From the NCBI RefSeq assembly GCF_007990755.1, contig NZ_BJXA01000014.1:92234-156233 (forward strand): a stretch of 64,000 bases of DNA, written 5' to 3'. Source of the stretch: Nocardia ninae NBRC 108245 (GTDB lineage Bacteria; Actinomycetota; Actinomycetes; Mycobacteriales; Mycobacteriaceae). The position numbers were made by a program, and so were the translations under genes. Within the stretch, counting starts at the first letter, position 1. Each line of letters opens with the position of its first letter. Shown in pieces: positions 8,717 to 17,100 of the stretch. The notes under the pieces are model-generated. The model was not told the DNA's origin, searched no databases, and saw only the letters and a list, made by a program, of their open reading frames with translations.

Positions 8717-9028
8717 CTATACCTGCCCACCGGCTCGGTTGATCGCGTCCCGGAAAGAGCCATCGCGCAGCTCGTATTGATTGGCCGCCGTCAGCAGGTT
8801 CGCCGCCGAATCCTGGAGCGCGGCGACGATCTGCTCGGCACCGAGCTTCCACTCGACCCAGGACTCGTCATAGGCGGACGCCGCCGTGCCTTGCCATCCA
8901 TCGACCAGCAATTCCCGACCGACCGTGCCGTCGAGCTTGTCGACACCGTCCTTGATGCGCTGGGCTCGATCCGAGATGAACCGTGCAGTCTCACGGAGTC
9001 GATCCACCTCGACCTGCAGCTCGGACAC
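8717..9028 (-). CDS. WXG100 family protein (A), first gene of the toxin cassette
   Basis: A 103-residue protein beginning at a GTG with GGGGAGG just upstream. The turn DGWQGTAASAYDESW holds the WxG motif (Trp-Gln-Gly) between two amphipathic helices. It opens the reverse-strand operon WXG100-WXG100-toxin-small protein-YbaB. It is expected to be exported with a partner through an ESX system encoded elsewhere in the host, since none is present in this window. Confidence 0.82.
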   Translation of the reverse strand: MSELQVEVDRLRETARFISDRAQRIKDGVDKLDGTVGRELLVDGWQGTAASAYDESWVEWKLGAEQIVAALQDSAANLLTAANQYELRDGSFRDAINRAGGQV

Positions 9029-9313
9029 CCCGCCTCCCCTCTGACAGCCGCCTTTCAGAACATCTTCGCACTATAAGGCAGCTCTCACTCGGCCGTGGCC
9101 GTGCCTGACCTACCTGCTGAGAGTCACGCGCTCGTCGTGGCCCACCGCCCTCGCTGATGGCCGAGACCCAACGGTCCATCAACTGAGGCGCTGCTGCGCC
9201 CCGGCGTCGTGCGCCCATTCCGCTGGTGCCTCTGACCTTTCCCATGCTCTGCCACCGAACCGGGGCCGGGCCGGATGTGGCATGCCGCCACCTACCTCGT
9301 ACCCGGAGGTGAG
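9029..9313. promoter_or_regulatory. divergent intergenic region, toxin cassette / tail fibre
   Basis: About 285 bases separate the toxin cassette (leftward) from the fibre genes (rightward). It must hold promoters for both. The only clear signal is the Shine-Dalgarno GGAGGTGAG before the fibre ATG at 9314. Overlapping open frames here have no credible start or similarity. Confidence 0.4.
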
Positions 9314-10318
9314 ATGACCACTCCAGGACAACCAGCGCCCGACGGCTCCTTCGTTCTGGGCTCCGTCTTCGGCCAGAACATCAACGAAGACTCCGCCAAA
9401 GCGGTGCTCAAAGAGGCGACGCTGGCGGTGTTCACCCGCTACCAGCAGCGGCTGCACAGCCAGGTCGTCAACGTCATCAACGATCACTCCCAGTCGATCA
9501 CCGAGCTGCGCCAAGCCTACGAACAACTCACCCTGCACGGCCGCACGATCGTGTTCCCCGGCAACGCCACCTACACGCCCACCAAGGGCATCGTCTTCGT
9601 CGACGTCATCATCCTCGGCGGCGGAGCCGGAGGCGCGGCCGGCCGCTGGGACATCCTCGGAGCGAACCGAAAGACCGGTGGCGGCGGCGGTGGCGGCGGG
9701 GAAGTCCACTACAGCATCCCTGCCTCCCTCCTCCCAGCCGACCGCGACGGAAACTTCCTGCCCATCGCCATCGTCATCGGACGAGGAGGTGGCGGCGGCA
9801 CCGGAGATGCCCAACCCGGAAACGGTGGCGGCGACACCAAATTCGGTGACTTCCTCACCGCAGGCGGCGGCGTCGGTGGCCTAGCCGAGGCCGAAATCGG
9901 CGGCACCGGAGGCCCCGGCGGGGTCGGCATGGTGCGCGGCGGCGACGGAGGCAAAGGCTCGTCTTCGGGCAGCACATACCCGGCCGCCGCGGGCGGCAAC
10001 TCGTACTCGCCGTACTCACTCAACGGCGGCGGAGGAGGCGGCGGCGGAGGCGCGGGCATCGGCGGTCCGGGAATGGCGGGCGGACAAGGCGGAATCTCCC
10101 TCGGCGGACTCCCCGGACAAGACGGCCAACCGCCGTCGAGCGTGGTCACCACCGGCGGCGGCGGTGGTGGAGGTTCCCCCAGCACAACCACTAGCGGCGG
10201 CCACGGCGCGGCCCCTTCCGGTGGTGGCGGTGGAGGTGGCGCCGGGATGACCCCACCGCGAGGCAACGGCGGCAACGGCGGGTCCGGGGTGCTCTACGTC
10301 ATCGAGCGATTCACCTGA
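9314..10318 (+). CDS. glycine-rich phage tail fibre / minor tail protein 1
   Basis: A 334-residue protein. The ATG at 9314 is preceded by GGAGGTGAG. Residues 1-90 are helical (AVLKEATLAVFTRYQQRLHSQVV) and probably anchor or trimerise the protein. From about residue 95 it is a long run of Gly-rich repeats with many GGG blocks, ending SGVLYVIERF. This layout is common for minor tail or fibre proteins of Rhodococcus and mycobacterial siphophages. The repeats probably form a host-contact shaft or tip. The next fibre-like gene begins inside its stop (TGATG). Confidence 0.7.
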   Translation: MTTPGQPAPDGSFVLGSVFGQNINEDSAKAVLKEATLAVFTRYQQRLHSQVVNVINDHSQSITELRQAYEQLTLHGRTIVFPGNATYTPTKGIVFVDVIILGGGAGGAAGRWDILGANRKTGGGGGGGGEVHYSIPASLLPADRDGNFLPIAIVIGRGGGGGTGDAQPGNGGGDTKFGDFLTAGGGVGGLAEAEIGGTGGPGGVGMVRGGDGGKGSSSGSTYPAAAGGNSYSPYSLNGGGGGGGGGAGIGGPGMAGGQGGISLGGLPGQDGQPPSSVVTTGGGGGGGSPSTTTSGGHGAAPSGGGGGGGAGMTPPRGNGGNGGSGVLYVIERFT

Positions 10319-10923
10319 TGCGCGCCGTGCTTCGGCTCTACTCCACCAACGACACCTGGCACAAACCGCCCGAGCTGGAATCGATCGAAGTCATCGACCG
10401 GGCAGGGGGTGGTGGCGGCAACGCCACCAACGGCGGAGGCGGCGGCGCCGCCGTGCAGCCACGCCGCATCCGCGCCAGCCAACTACCCGACACCATCGCC
10501 ATCATCGTCGGCCCCGGCGGCGAGGTCGGACTCGACGGTGGACTTACCGCATTCGGTGACCTCATCACCGCTCCACCAGGACTCGGTGCGGACCACGGCG
10601 GTACCGGCGGACGCTCCAACATGCGTGGCGGAAACGGCGGCGGCCCAAACCAATCCGGCGAATCGGTGAGTTCCGGCGTCGTCGCCTTGCTCGCCGGAGG
10701 CGGCGGTGGCGCGGGATCCGGATCGACCGGCGGCGCATCCGGATTCGTGCCCGCGGGCACGAGTTATCCGGTGCTGTGGCAGGCCGGTCAATCCGGCGGT
10801 GGCGGCCACGCCGGGCAACCCGGCGGTTTCCCCGCCGGTGGCGGCGGTGCGGGCGCACCCGGCGCGGCAGGGCTACTCACCCTCATCGAATACCTCTTCG
10901 AACCGACGCCAACCACGCCCTGA
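10318..10923 (+). CDS. glycine-rich phage tail fibre / minor tail protein 2
   Basis: A 201-residue protein starting in the stop codon of the previous fibre gene. It lacks the helical anchor but has the same Gly-rich repeat style and ends with a similar strand (AAGLLTLIEYLF against SGVLYVIERF). The two are probably tandem paralogous tip proteins that act together. Confidence 0.6.
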   Translation: MRAVLRLYSTNDTWHKPPELESIEVIDRAGGGGGNATNGGGGGAAVQPRRIRASQLPDTIAIIVGPGGEVGLDGGLTAFGDLITAPPGLGADHGGTGGRSNMRGGNGGGPNQSGESVSSGVVALLAGGGGGAGSGSTGGASGFVPAGTSYPVLWQAGQSGGGGHAGQPGGFPAGGGGAGAPGAAGLLTLIEYLFEPTPTTP

Positions 10924-10981
10924 CTCAAACCCCGTGCGTACCTGCCTATCTCAGGACGCGAGACTCAAGGAGAGGTAATTC

Positions 10982-11308
10982 ATGGCGTATGCCGTGCTTC
11001 ACGCCGACGACCTCGGCGGGTACATCGGACCTGCCCGCTGCTACCGACTAGACCCGCCCGTGCGCCTCGGCGGCACCGACCACGAATACGTCACCGTGTG
11101 GGTCCAACCCGGCTTACCGCACCAGCAGGCCGAAGTCGGCGTCGTCGCCGCGACCTCTACCGGCGCGTGCGCCACCTGGTCGATGCTGCGCCAGCCCGGA
11201 AGCTTTGTCCTGCACGGCGATCCGGACACCGACGACTACCTCGACGGCTGCTACACCATGGCCCTCGGCCTGCTCGGCTACCAACTCGGCGACGCACCCA
11301 CCAACTGA
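10982..11308 (+). CDS. hypothetical protein after the tail fibres
   Basis: A 108-residue protein with a strong Shine-Dalgarno (AAGGAGAGG) before the ATG. No family recognised. It has a probable beta-rich start (YAVLHADDLGGYIG) and acidic C-terminal half (HGDPDTDDYLDGCY). A perfect terminator hairpin follows 20 bases after the stop, so it closes the rightward phage tail/lysis transcription unit. Confidence 0.6.
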   Translation: MAYAVLHADDLGGYIGPARCYRLDPPVRLGGTDHEYVTVWVQPGLPHQQAEVGVVAATSTGACATWSMLRQPGSFVLHGDPDTDDYLDGCYTMALGLLGYQLGDAPTN

Positions 11309-11327
11309 CACAACCCGGCACGCGATC

Positions 11328-11353
11328 GAGCCCCGGCCTCACGGCCGGGGCTC
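11328..11353. terminator. hairpin terminator between convergent genes
   Basis: A perfect 11-bp stem (GAGCCCCGGCC / GGCCGGGGCTC) with loop TCAC and no clear T-run. It stands between the last rightward phage gene and a leftward gene, so it can serve both. Confidence 0.75.
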
Positions 11354-11369
11354 CATTCGCATATTCGGG

Positions 11370-11918
11370 TCAGGATGAAACCTGGCCCCCGCCGGTCGCA
11401 CGTCGCCGCGCCTCCAGCCAATCCTCTCGTTTGAATTCGCCCAACCCGTCCAGCCCTCGTTCGTCCACGATCGACATCGCGGCCACGATCACCTCCGGCG
11501 AGGGCACCAACTCGAACTCAGGTTCCGGAGGAGCTGGCGCTGTGGTGCGGTCGATCCGTAGATCCGCCGCCTCCTCCACCCAGGTGTGGTCGGTGAACAA
11601 CACCAGCACCGGCCCCGGTCGTTGCGGATCTGGAAACACCCGTTTGACCCGGCGGTCGCCCTCGTGCCACCGATCGAACGGAAGCAGATCACCCACTGCC
11701 ACCGTGGTGTCCCACGGCAGCCGCCCGGTGATCGTGTAATCGATCGCCCAACTATCGGTGCACTCCGCGCAAATGGTGATGCCATGATCGCACGCATCGG
11801 TACTGGATGCGATCGGGATTACGACTTCATCGACGAGATAGGTCATGGTATTCGAACCGGCTGGGACATAGCTGTTGTCGATGGTTGCGGTCACCGTCCG
11901 TACGGCAGCGTCGGTCAT
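11370..11918 (-). CDS. hypothetical protein with a CDHGITICAEC motif
   Basis: A 182-residue protein whose ATG follows GGGAGGAAC by six bases. It starts with a beta-rich part (TVTATIDNSYV). A cysteine motif, C-DHGITI-C-AE-C at about residues 43-52, could bind metal. A proline-rich linker (APAPPEPEFELVP) and a helical basic end follow. No family is recognised. It is the only gene between the phage fibres and the biosynthetic cluster. Confidence 0.55.
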   Translation of the reverse strand: MTDAAVRTVTATIDNSYVPAGSNTMTYLVDEVVIPIASSTDACDHGITICAECTDSWAIDYTITGRLPWDTTVAVGDLLPFDRWHEGDRRVKRVFPDPQRPGPVLVLFTDHTWVEEAADLRIDRTTAPAPPEPEFELVPSPEVIVAAMSIVDERGLDGLGEFKREDWLEARRRATGGGQVSS

Positions 11919-11936
11919 TGTTTCGTTCCTCCCGAA

Positions 11937-11964
11937 CTACGTGATCTGTATATACGGAACGTAG
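11937..11964. promoter_or_regulatory. AT-rich inverted repeat, candidate promoter/operator
   Basis: Arms CTACGT and ACGTAG flank a centre containing GTATATAC, directly upstream of the Shine-Dalgarno of the leftward hypothetical gene. The reverse strand reads a TATACA-like -10. The rest of 11919-12080 is unusually AT-rich for this element and shows no gene. Confidence 0.35.
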
Positions 11965-12080
11965 CTATGGACGACGGAAACCGGAACCCAGCTATCGAGT
12001 CATTTGAAAGTGAAAAACATTGGGGGACAACCATTTATGGTATTAAATTCATCGTTCGGCCGTTGATATCGCTACACCAC

Positions 12081-13406
12081 TCAGTCTGTTGCCGGTTCGC
12101 CGATGGCGTCGGCCTCGGGATGGGTTGCCAAGTACGCATCTCGGACGGCCGGGGTGCTTAGCACGAGAGCGCCTGCAAGCCAGGCGCGGTCGCCTCGCTG
12201 GGGATGGCGCTCACTCAGCGGTCGGGCTAGGTGGCGGGTCGCTGTTCCTGCCGGATCGCTGTCGTAAGGGTAGGCGCCCCACACTGTTGCTTCATCGACG
12301 GTGGGATTGCACCAGAATTCGTGCATCACTTCGTGGATCAATGGCCGCGCTTCCTCGGTTTCTAGGTTTTCGAGGGCGGCGGCGAACTCGTAGAGCGTGG
12401 AACGATATATGTCGAGCCCCCAGGTGTCGGCACCCAAGTTCGTCTTCGATTGAAGGATGGGCGCAACTTCTCCCGAGGGTTCTCGGTGATAGCCGGAAAC
12501 GATGCCGTGGTCACCCATGCAGAAGGTTTCGACCAGGAAGGGTGCGTCGGGAACCCGCCAGTTCAACCCCTGTCCCACTGCCGTGTTGTAGATGAAGGCG
12601 GCGACTTTCTCGGGATCGGTCCAGCCAGTTGGGCGTGGCTCGTGACCCCACAGCAGGACGTGGGGGCGTTGCAATCCGGCTGTCTCGCAGACCTGAACGA
12701 GGGATCCGATCATTCGACCAGTCCAACCGGCATCGACCAGTCCTGTAGTTGGATCGGCGAGCGTATGTTGCACGGCGTACTCGGTCAGCAGCTCTCGGGT
12801 CCGACTGATTCGCGGCGCTGTCGCGGCGGTGACCTCGGGCGTCCGCACGAACCGACGCATGGCGGTGGCCTGCTGGTCTTGGTCCGCGCGGACGTCAGGA
12901 TCCAAGGAGACGTGTGACGCGACAAGTAGCGGCTCGAATTCGCTGATCGCGAGTCCCAGGCGCGAACACAGGTCTGCCGCGTTGGATTTCATGAAGCTGT
13001 TGAACAACCAGGCTGCCTTGTCTAGGTTGTCGGGGTCAGTTGCTGCCAGGCTCCAGGTGAGTCGACTGCTGTAGACGTACTGCAGATCCAGGTCTACACC
13101 GATCACTGGTGCAAGTCGTCGTGCCAGCTCGTAAAACACCTGCCCGTCACGGGATAAGAACCTGAGGCGGTGGAGTCCTCGGCGCTGTGCTTCCCGCAGC
13201 ATCCAGACAACACACCCTGCGAGAGCGGGAGCTGCCACGCCAGCAGCCACGTCCCGGATAACTGCCTCTCGTTCCGTCCCGGCCGCGGTCTTGGTTCGGG
13301 CTTGCTTGCTTGCATAGAGGAACTGCGCTGCTGGGTCACCGAACCGACTGGAGTGGTTCAGCATGATCCGTTCGTAACGGGACGTTGCAATGGTTGTGTC
13401 GCGCAT
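12081..13406 (-). CDS. HAD-hydrolase-associated protein (COG5610-like C-terminal part)
   Basis: A 441-residue soluble protein. It contains the phrase RFLSRDGQVFYELA (about residues 81-94) and later LVDAGWTGRMIGSL, both reminiscent of the second domain of COG5610 predicted HAD-type hydrolases found near polysaccharide genes. The HAD nucleophile (DxD) is not visible. It starts three bases after the STAND regulator stop and is therefore co-transcribed with it, divergent from the biosynthetic operon. Its role in the cluster is unknown. Confidence 0.45.
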   Translation of the reverse strand: MRDTTIATSRYERIMLNHSSRFGDPAAQFLYASKQARTKTAAGTEREAVIRDVAAGVAAPALAGCVVWMLREAQRRGLHRLRFLSRDGQVFYELARRLAPVIGVDLDLQYVYSSRLTWSLAATDPDNLDKAAWLFNSFMKSNAADLCSRLGLAISEFEPLLVASHVSLDPDVRADQDQQATAMRRFVRTPEVTAATAPRISRTRELLTEYAVQHTLADPTTGLVDAGWTGRMIGSLVQVCETAGLQRPHVLLWGHEPRPTGWTDPEKVAAFIYNTAVGQGLNWRVPDAPFLVETFCMGDHGIVSGYHREPSGEVAPILQSKTNLGADTWGLDIYRSTLYEFAAALENLETEEARPLIHEVMHEFWCNPTVDEATVWGAYPYDSDPAGTATRHLARPLSERHPQRGDRAWLAGALVLSTPAVRDAYLATHPEADAIGEPATD

Positions 13407-13409
13407 CGG

Positions 13410-16352
13410 TCACCATTCTTTCAGCACCGCGCCGACTCTATCCGGGGTGGCGATGTCGTGGCGATGACAGATCGTTATGGCCGCGCCCATCAGCGGAGCG
13501 GAGTCCTCGCCCCGTTGTTCGGCCAGCCTGGCCAGGCTGGCCTGAACACGCGCAACCCACAATTCATCGCCAAGCTCTGTGAAGATCGAGCGGGCGCAGG
13601 CTAGGGCGGCTTCCGCTGCATCGAAATTGCCTGTGTCTCTGCGTAACACACCGAGTTCCCGCAACGCCCTCGCTTCGGCTGGGCGGTCGCCGATGGATCG
13701 GAAAACCGCGAGCGCTGCCTCGACTTGATAGTCTGCGACCTCCCACTGCTCATCGCATCGGTTCAGGTCTGCCATGCTCAGTTGTGTACGCGCAGACCAA
13801 CGTTCATCGCCGATACCCTCGAATATCTGCAATGCGTTCTGAAGGTCGGCTGCGGCAGCAGCCCGGTTCTCGGCGAGGCGATACGCGTCACCTCGGTTGC
13901 GAAGCGTGACACCCATGCCGCGACGGTCGGCGAGCAACTCGAATCGCGACAGGCATTCGTCGAAGACAGCCAACGCTCCCTTGATGTCTCCTTCGTTGCG
14001 GCGCACGACTGCTATGTGCCGGAGCGCTCGGGCCTCCCAGCGTTGATCTTCGAGTCGCCGGAAAGTCGTGAGCGCCTGGGTGAACAGGCGGGCCGCCTCC
14101 TCGTTGCGCCACTGATCGCGATGGACCAGCCCATAGCGGATCAGTGTTCGTGCTTCTTCGAGCTGGTCGTTGAGACTGCGGTAGATGGTCAGGCTCGCTT
14201 CGAAATGCTCGCGGGCGTCATCCCATCGGGACAATCCACGGCTCGCGTCGGCGATGCCGTTGAGAACACCAGCGACGGATCGTGTGTCGCCTTCGGTTTG
14301 GACGATGTCGAGCGCAGCGGAGAAGGCTCTGATGGCGTCGTCGAGTCGTCCCTGGTATCGCCGGGTGTCACCGAGGTTTCTCATTGCGGCTGCCCACTGG
14401 CGCCGGTCGCCGATGCGCAAGAAGATCTCGGTTGCCTGGGTGAGCATGTCGACGGCTTCACCGAAGCGCCCTAGCTCGCGGTAGAGCGCGCCCATGTTCC
14501 GGAGGATCACTGCTTCGGCGTGATGATTCGCCATCTTTCGTGCTGCATCACGGGCGAGCCGATGGGTATGGGCCCATGCTTGCCAATCGGCACGCCAGTC
14601 GAACATCGTGGGCAGTGTTTCTACGAGTTGCCAAGTGCGATCCCATAATTCAGCGTCATACGCAAGATCCACCGCAGCAATCAAGTTGGCACGTTCAGCT
14701 GTGAACCATCCGCGTGGATCGTCTCGACAGAGTTTGTCGACTGCCGCAGTTGTGGACGTTGCGGCTGTCGCAGTTGCGGACGTGGCCGCGTGGTCGTCGT
14801 ACAAGCCGGGATGCAGTGCGGCGGACGCCGCACGGACGCCGTCGGTGTACCGGCCGACGAGTCGATGGACGGCTGCGCAACGTAGGTCGGGTGCATCGAG
14901 GGTCGTGGAGCACTCGCGGGCGAAGTCTCGGATCAGATCGTGCAGCCTGTATCGGATCAGCCCAACTGCATCGGTGCCCGCGACTTCGACGAGCTGTGCG
15001 TCGACGAGACACTCCAATAGCTGCTCGGCCTCATCAACATCGACGTCGAGCAGCGCGGCGACATTCCACGCGGGAAAGCTCGCCGCAGTCAACGCCAGCA
15101 TCCGGAAAGTTGTTTGCTCCTGGTTACTGCGGCTCTGGTAGCTCAAAGCGAAGGAGGCCCGGACCTCGAGGTCGCCGGCCTTCAGCAGGTCCAAACGGCG
15201 GCTTTCGTCAGCGAGCCGGTCGGCGAACCATGAGATCTTCCACGTCGGCCTGGACATCAGGCGCGCCCCCGCGATGCGCAGCGCGAGGGGTAGATAGCCA
15301 CACAGCCGGGCCACTTCGAGAACTGAATCCGGTTCTGTTGCCGCGCGCTGAGATCCGACCAGCGCCATGAGCAGCGTGGCCGCTTGCTCTGCCGGAAGAA
15401 CGTCCAGATGGATCGTGTTCGAACCAGACAGGGCTGCCATATGGGATCGGCTGGTGACAAGGACCGCGCTGGTCGCAGCACCTGGCAAGAGCGGGCGGAT
15501 TTGCGTTTCGTCGGCGGCGTTGTCGAGGACGACGAGGATGCGGCGCCGGGCCAGGTGTGTGCGATACATCCGCGCCCGTTCGTCTGTGCCCTCCGGAATG
15601 TCGGTGCCAGCAACGCCGAGCTCACGCAGGAAGCCCGCCACGACTTCGCCAGCTGCTAGTGGATGAGGTTCGACGCCACGAAGGTTGGCGTAAAGCTGAC
15701 CGTCAGGAAATGCGTGGGCAACCATGTGCGCGACATGGATCGCGAGGGCTGTCTTGCCAACACCGGCCTGACCGGAAACCGTCGCGATCGGTACCGCGGT
15801 CCTCGTGGTGGAGGCCAGGACGTTGATCAGCTGCGCGATCTGGTCGTTGCGGCCGGTGAAGTCGTCGGTGTCGGGAGGCAGATGTCTCAGCGCTCTGGAG
15901 CCGCTGTCACTGTCCGACGACCTTCCGTGCCCGGTGTCGCTGCCCTGCGCCGATCGTTCCAGCGCCATCCGTACAGACGGCGCATAGTCCGAAGCCCAAC
16001 CCAGCTGGACCGGATTCGTCCGAAACAGGCGACACAGCAGGTCCTGATAGTCCCAACTCGGGCGCGATCCGGCTTCCCACTCCATCCAGGACCGGGCGAC
16101 AAGCCCTCGTTGCTTGAGCTTCTCGCGTCGACACATCAGATGGAACTGATCGACGGCCTCGGCGACTGTCCATCCCCAGGCGAGCCTGTGTGACTTGAAC
16201 AGGTTGTGCCCGCATTGTTCAGCGATCTCGTGGGCCATGGCGTGCAGGAGTTCGATCCGCAGATCATCGCCGCGCCGTAGGTCGTGGAGATATCGGCTAC
16301 GGATTCGGTCGGCGCAGCTGTCCTCACGACGCCCAGATCCGTTCTCGCCCAT
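13410..16352 (-). CDS. STAND regulator: HTH-like N-terminus, NB-ARC ATPase, TPR repeats
   Basis: A 980-residue regulator from the ATG at 16352; an in-frame start at 16451 adds 33 non-conserved residues. Residues about 40-110 resemble an HTH-type region (KLKQRGLVARSWMEWEAGSRP). An NB-ARC ATPase follows with Walker A GQAGVGKTAL and Walker B RRILVVLDNA. The C-terminal half is made of about eight TPR-like repeats (RxLGDxRRYQGRxDDAIRAF type). Such STAND regulators often control secondary-metabolite clusters. It diverges from the operon at 16651 across a 300-base intergenic region, so it is the likely pathway regulator. Confidence 0.8.
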   Translation of the reverse strand: MGENGSGRREDSCADRIRSRYLHDLRRGDDLRIELLHAMAHEIAEQCGHNLFKSHRLAWGWTVAEAVDQFHLMCRREKLKQRGLVARSWMEWEAGSRPSWDYQDLLCRLFRTNPVQLGWASDYAPSVRMALERSAQGSDTGHGRSSDSDSGSRALRHLPPDTDDFTGRNDQIAQLINVLASTTRTAVPIATVSGQAGVGKTALAIHVAHMVAHAFPDGQLYANLRGVEPHPLAAGEVVAGFLRELGVAGTDIPEGTDERARMYRTHLARRRILVVLDNAADETQIRPLLPGAATSAVLVTSRSHMAALSGSNTIHLDVLPAEQAATLLMALVGSQRAATEPDSVLEVARLCGYLPLALRIAGARLMSRPTWKISWFADRLADESRRLDLLKAGDLEVRASFALSYQSRSNQEQTTFRMLALTAASFPAWNVAALLDVDVDEAEQLLECLVDAQLVEVAGTDAVGLIRYRLHDLIRDFARECSTTLDAPDLRCAAVHRLVGRYTDGVRAASAALHPGLYDDHAATSATATAATSTTAAVDKLCRDDPRGWFTAERANLIAAVDLAYDAELWDRTWQLVETLPTMFDWRADWQAWAHTHRLARDAARKMANHHAEAVILRNMGALYRELGRFGEAVDMLTQATEIFLRIGDRRQWAAAMRNLGDTRRYQGRLDDAIRAFSAALDIVQTEGDTRSVAGVLNGIADASRGLSRWDDAREHFEASLTIYRSLNDQLEEARTLIRYGLVHRDQWRNEEAARLFTQALTTFRRLEDQRWEARALRHIAVVRRNEGDIKGALAVFDECLSRFELLADRRGMGVTLRNRGDAYRLAENRAAAAADLQNALQIFEGIGDERWSARTQLSMADLNRCDEQWEVADYQVEAALAVFRSIGDRPAEARALRELGVLRRDTGNFDAAEAALACARSIFTELGDELWVARVQASLARLAEQRGEDSAPLMGAAITICHRHDIATPDRVGAVLKEW

Positions 16353-16650
16353 ATTCTTTACGCCCCCCACATTGCGTTCCCGCGACACGTGATGGCCTGT
16401 ACGGTAACCCGCCCTACCCGACTGCCGCATGGCATCGGGCTCGACGAGCACGCAAGAGTGCCGCGCAGGTGAGGTGGCGTCTCGGTCTGGCTGAGGTCAC
16501 CGCCGATGCGGTGGCTGTCAGCAGCGAAAAGGTCCTGCGGTGTCACCTCTCGCGTGTGAGGCGCGCTCTCGTCTATCCGTGGAGCCCGGTGCCCGGCGAC
16601 CCTGGACTGTGCGCTTTGACCGGCACGCAACCACTTTGAAGGGAGGACCA
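16353..16650. promoter_or_regulatory. divergent promoter region of the biosynthetic cluster
   Basis: About 300 bases between the STAND regulator (leftward) and the operon start (rightward). A possible -35 (TTGACC) lies at about 16616 on the plus strand, but no convincing -10 is seen. It is followed by a strong Shine-Dalgarno AAGGGAGG at 16639-16646. No other gene with credible start signals is present. Confidence 0.45.
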
Positions 16651-16713
16651 ATGACCAAGCGACCCTGGCGTCGACCACTGTGGCGTGCTCGAAATGTCCG
16701 GACCCACTGCTGA
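16651..16713 (+). CDS. 20-residue ORF, candidate RiPP precursor peptide
   Basis: ATG at 16651 sits four bases after AAGGGAGG, the strongest Shine-Dalgarno in the cluster. The peptide reads MTKRPWRRPLWRARNVRTHC and then stops at 16711-16713. It is the first gene of the operon and is followed by a PqqD-like protein and a SPASM radical SAM enzyme. That is the usual layout of small RiPP precursors such as PqqA or MftA. The composition is notable: seven Arg, two Trp and a C-terminal Thr-His-Cys. It could instead be a regulatory leader peptide. Expression is untested. Confidence 0.55.
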   Translation: MTKRPWRRPLWRARNVRTHC

Positions 16714-16804
16714 TACCCCTCGCCCATCGCGGTGTGCGGATCGCCGACGCCGACCATTCGCACACCGCAACCAGCGCTACCAACCGGATAGGCAAGGAAG
16801 CACA

Positions 16805-17095
16805 TTGACTCCCAAGCAGCTTGCAGACATCAGTGTGGCGCTACAACCACATGCGGTGTGTCGGAGGACAACCTCCGGCTTGACGATGCTCTTCGATCGT
16901 GCCAAGGGGGTGATGTACGAGCTCAACGAATCCGCTTCAGCCATAGTCGAACTGCTCAGCACCGATCCCATGCCAGTCGGCCAGATCGTCGACACCTTAT
17001 GCGCACAGTTCGAGGCGCCGAGCGAGGAGATCGCCGCCGATGTGCAAGTGTTCGTCGACGATTTCCTCGAAGCTGGCATGTTGAAGACGAGCTGA
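16805..17095 (+). CDS. PqqD-like RRE protein
   Basis: A 96-residue protein from a TTG start with AGGAAG four bases upstream. The core (LMLFDRAKGVMYELNESASAIVELL ... IVDTLCAQFEAPSEEIAADVQVFVDDFLEAGML) matches the PqqD/RRE (RiPP recognition element) fold: a winged-helix domain that binds the precursor leader and presents it to a radical SAM enzyme. The radical SAM gene begins five bases after its stop. An upstream ATG at 16685 is open but lacks a Shine-Dalgarno and overlaps the peptide ORF. Confidence 0.82.
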   Translation: MTPKQLADISVALQPHAVCRRTTSGLTMLFDRAKGVMYELNESASAIVELLSTDPMPVGQIVDTLCAQFEAPSEEIAADVQVFVDDFLEAGMLKTS

Positions 17096-17100
17096 TCATC

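Noticed and set aside
9179-9814. Reverse open frame of 211 codons across the tail-fibre start
   Set aside because: Opposite the Gly-rich gene; composition (Gly/Ala/Val/Asp) mirrors the repeats and there is no Shine-Dalgarno.
16858-17100. Longer start for the radical SAM gene from 16858
   Set aside because: It would overlap the whole PqqD gene in another frame; the GTG at 17101 just after the PqqD stop fits better.
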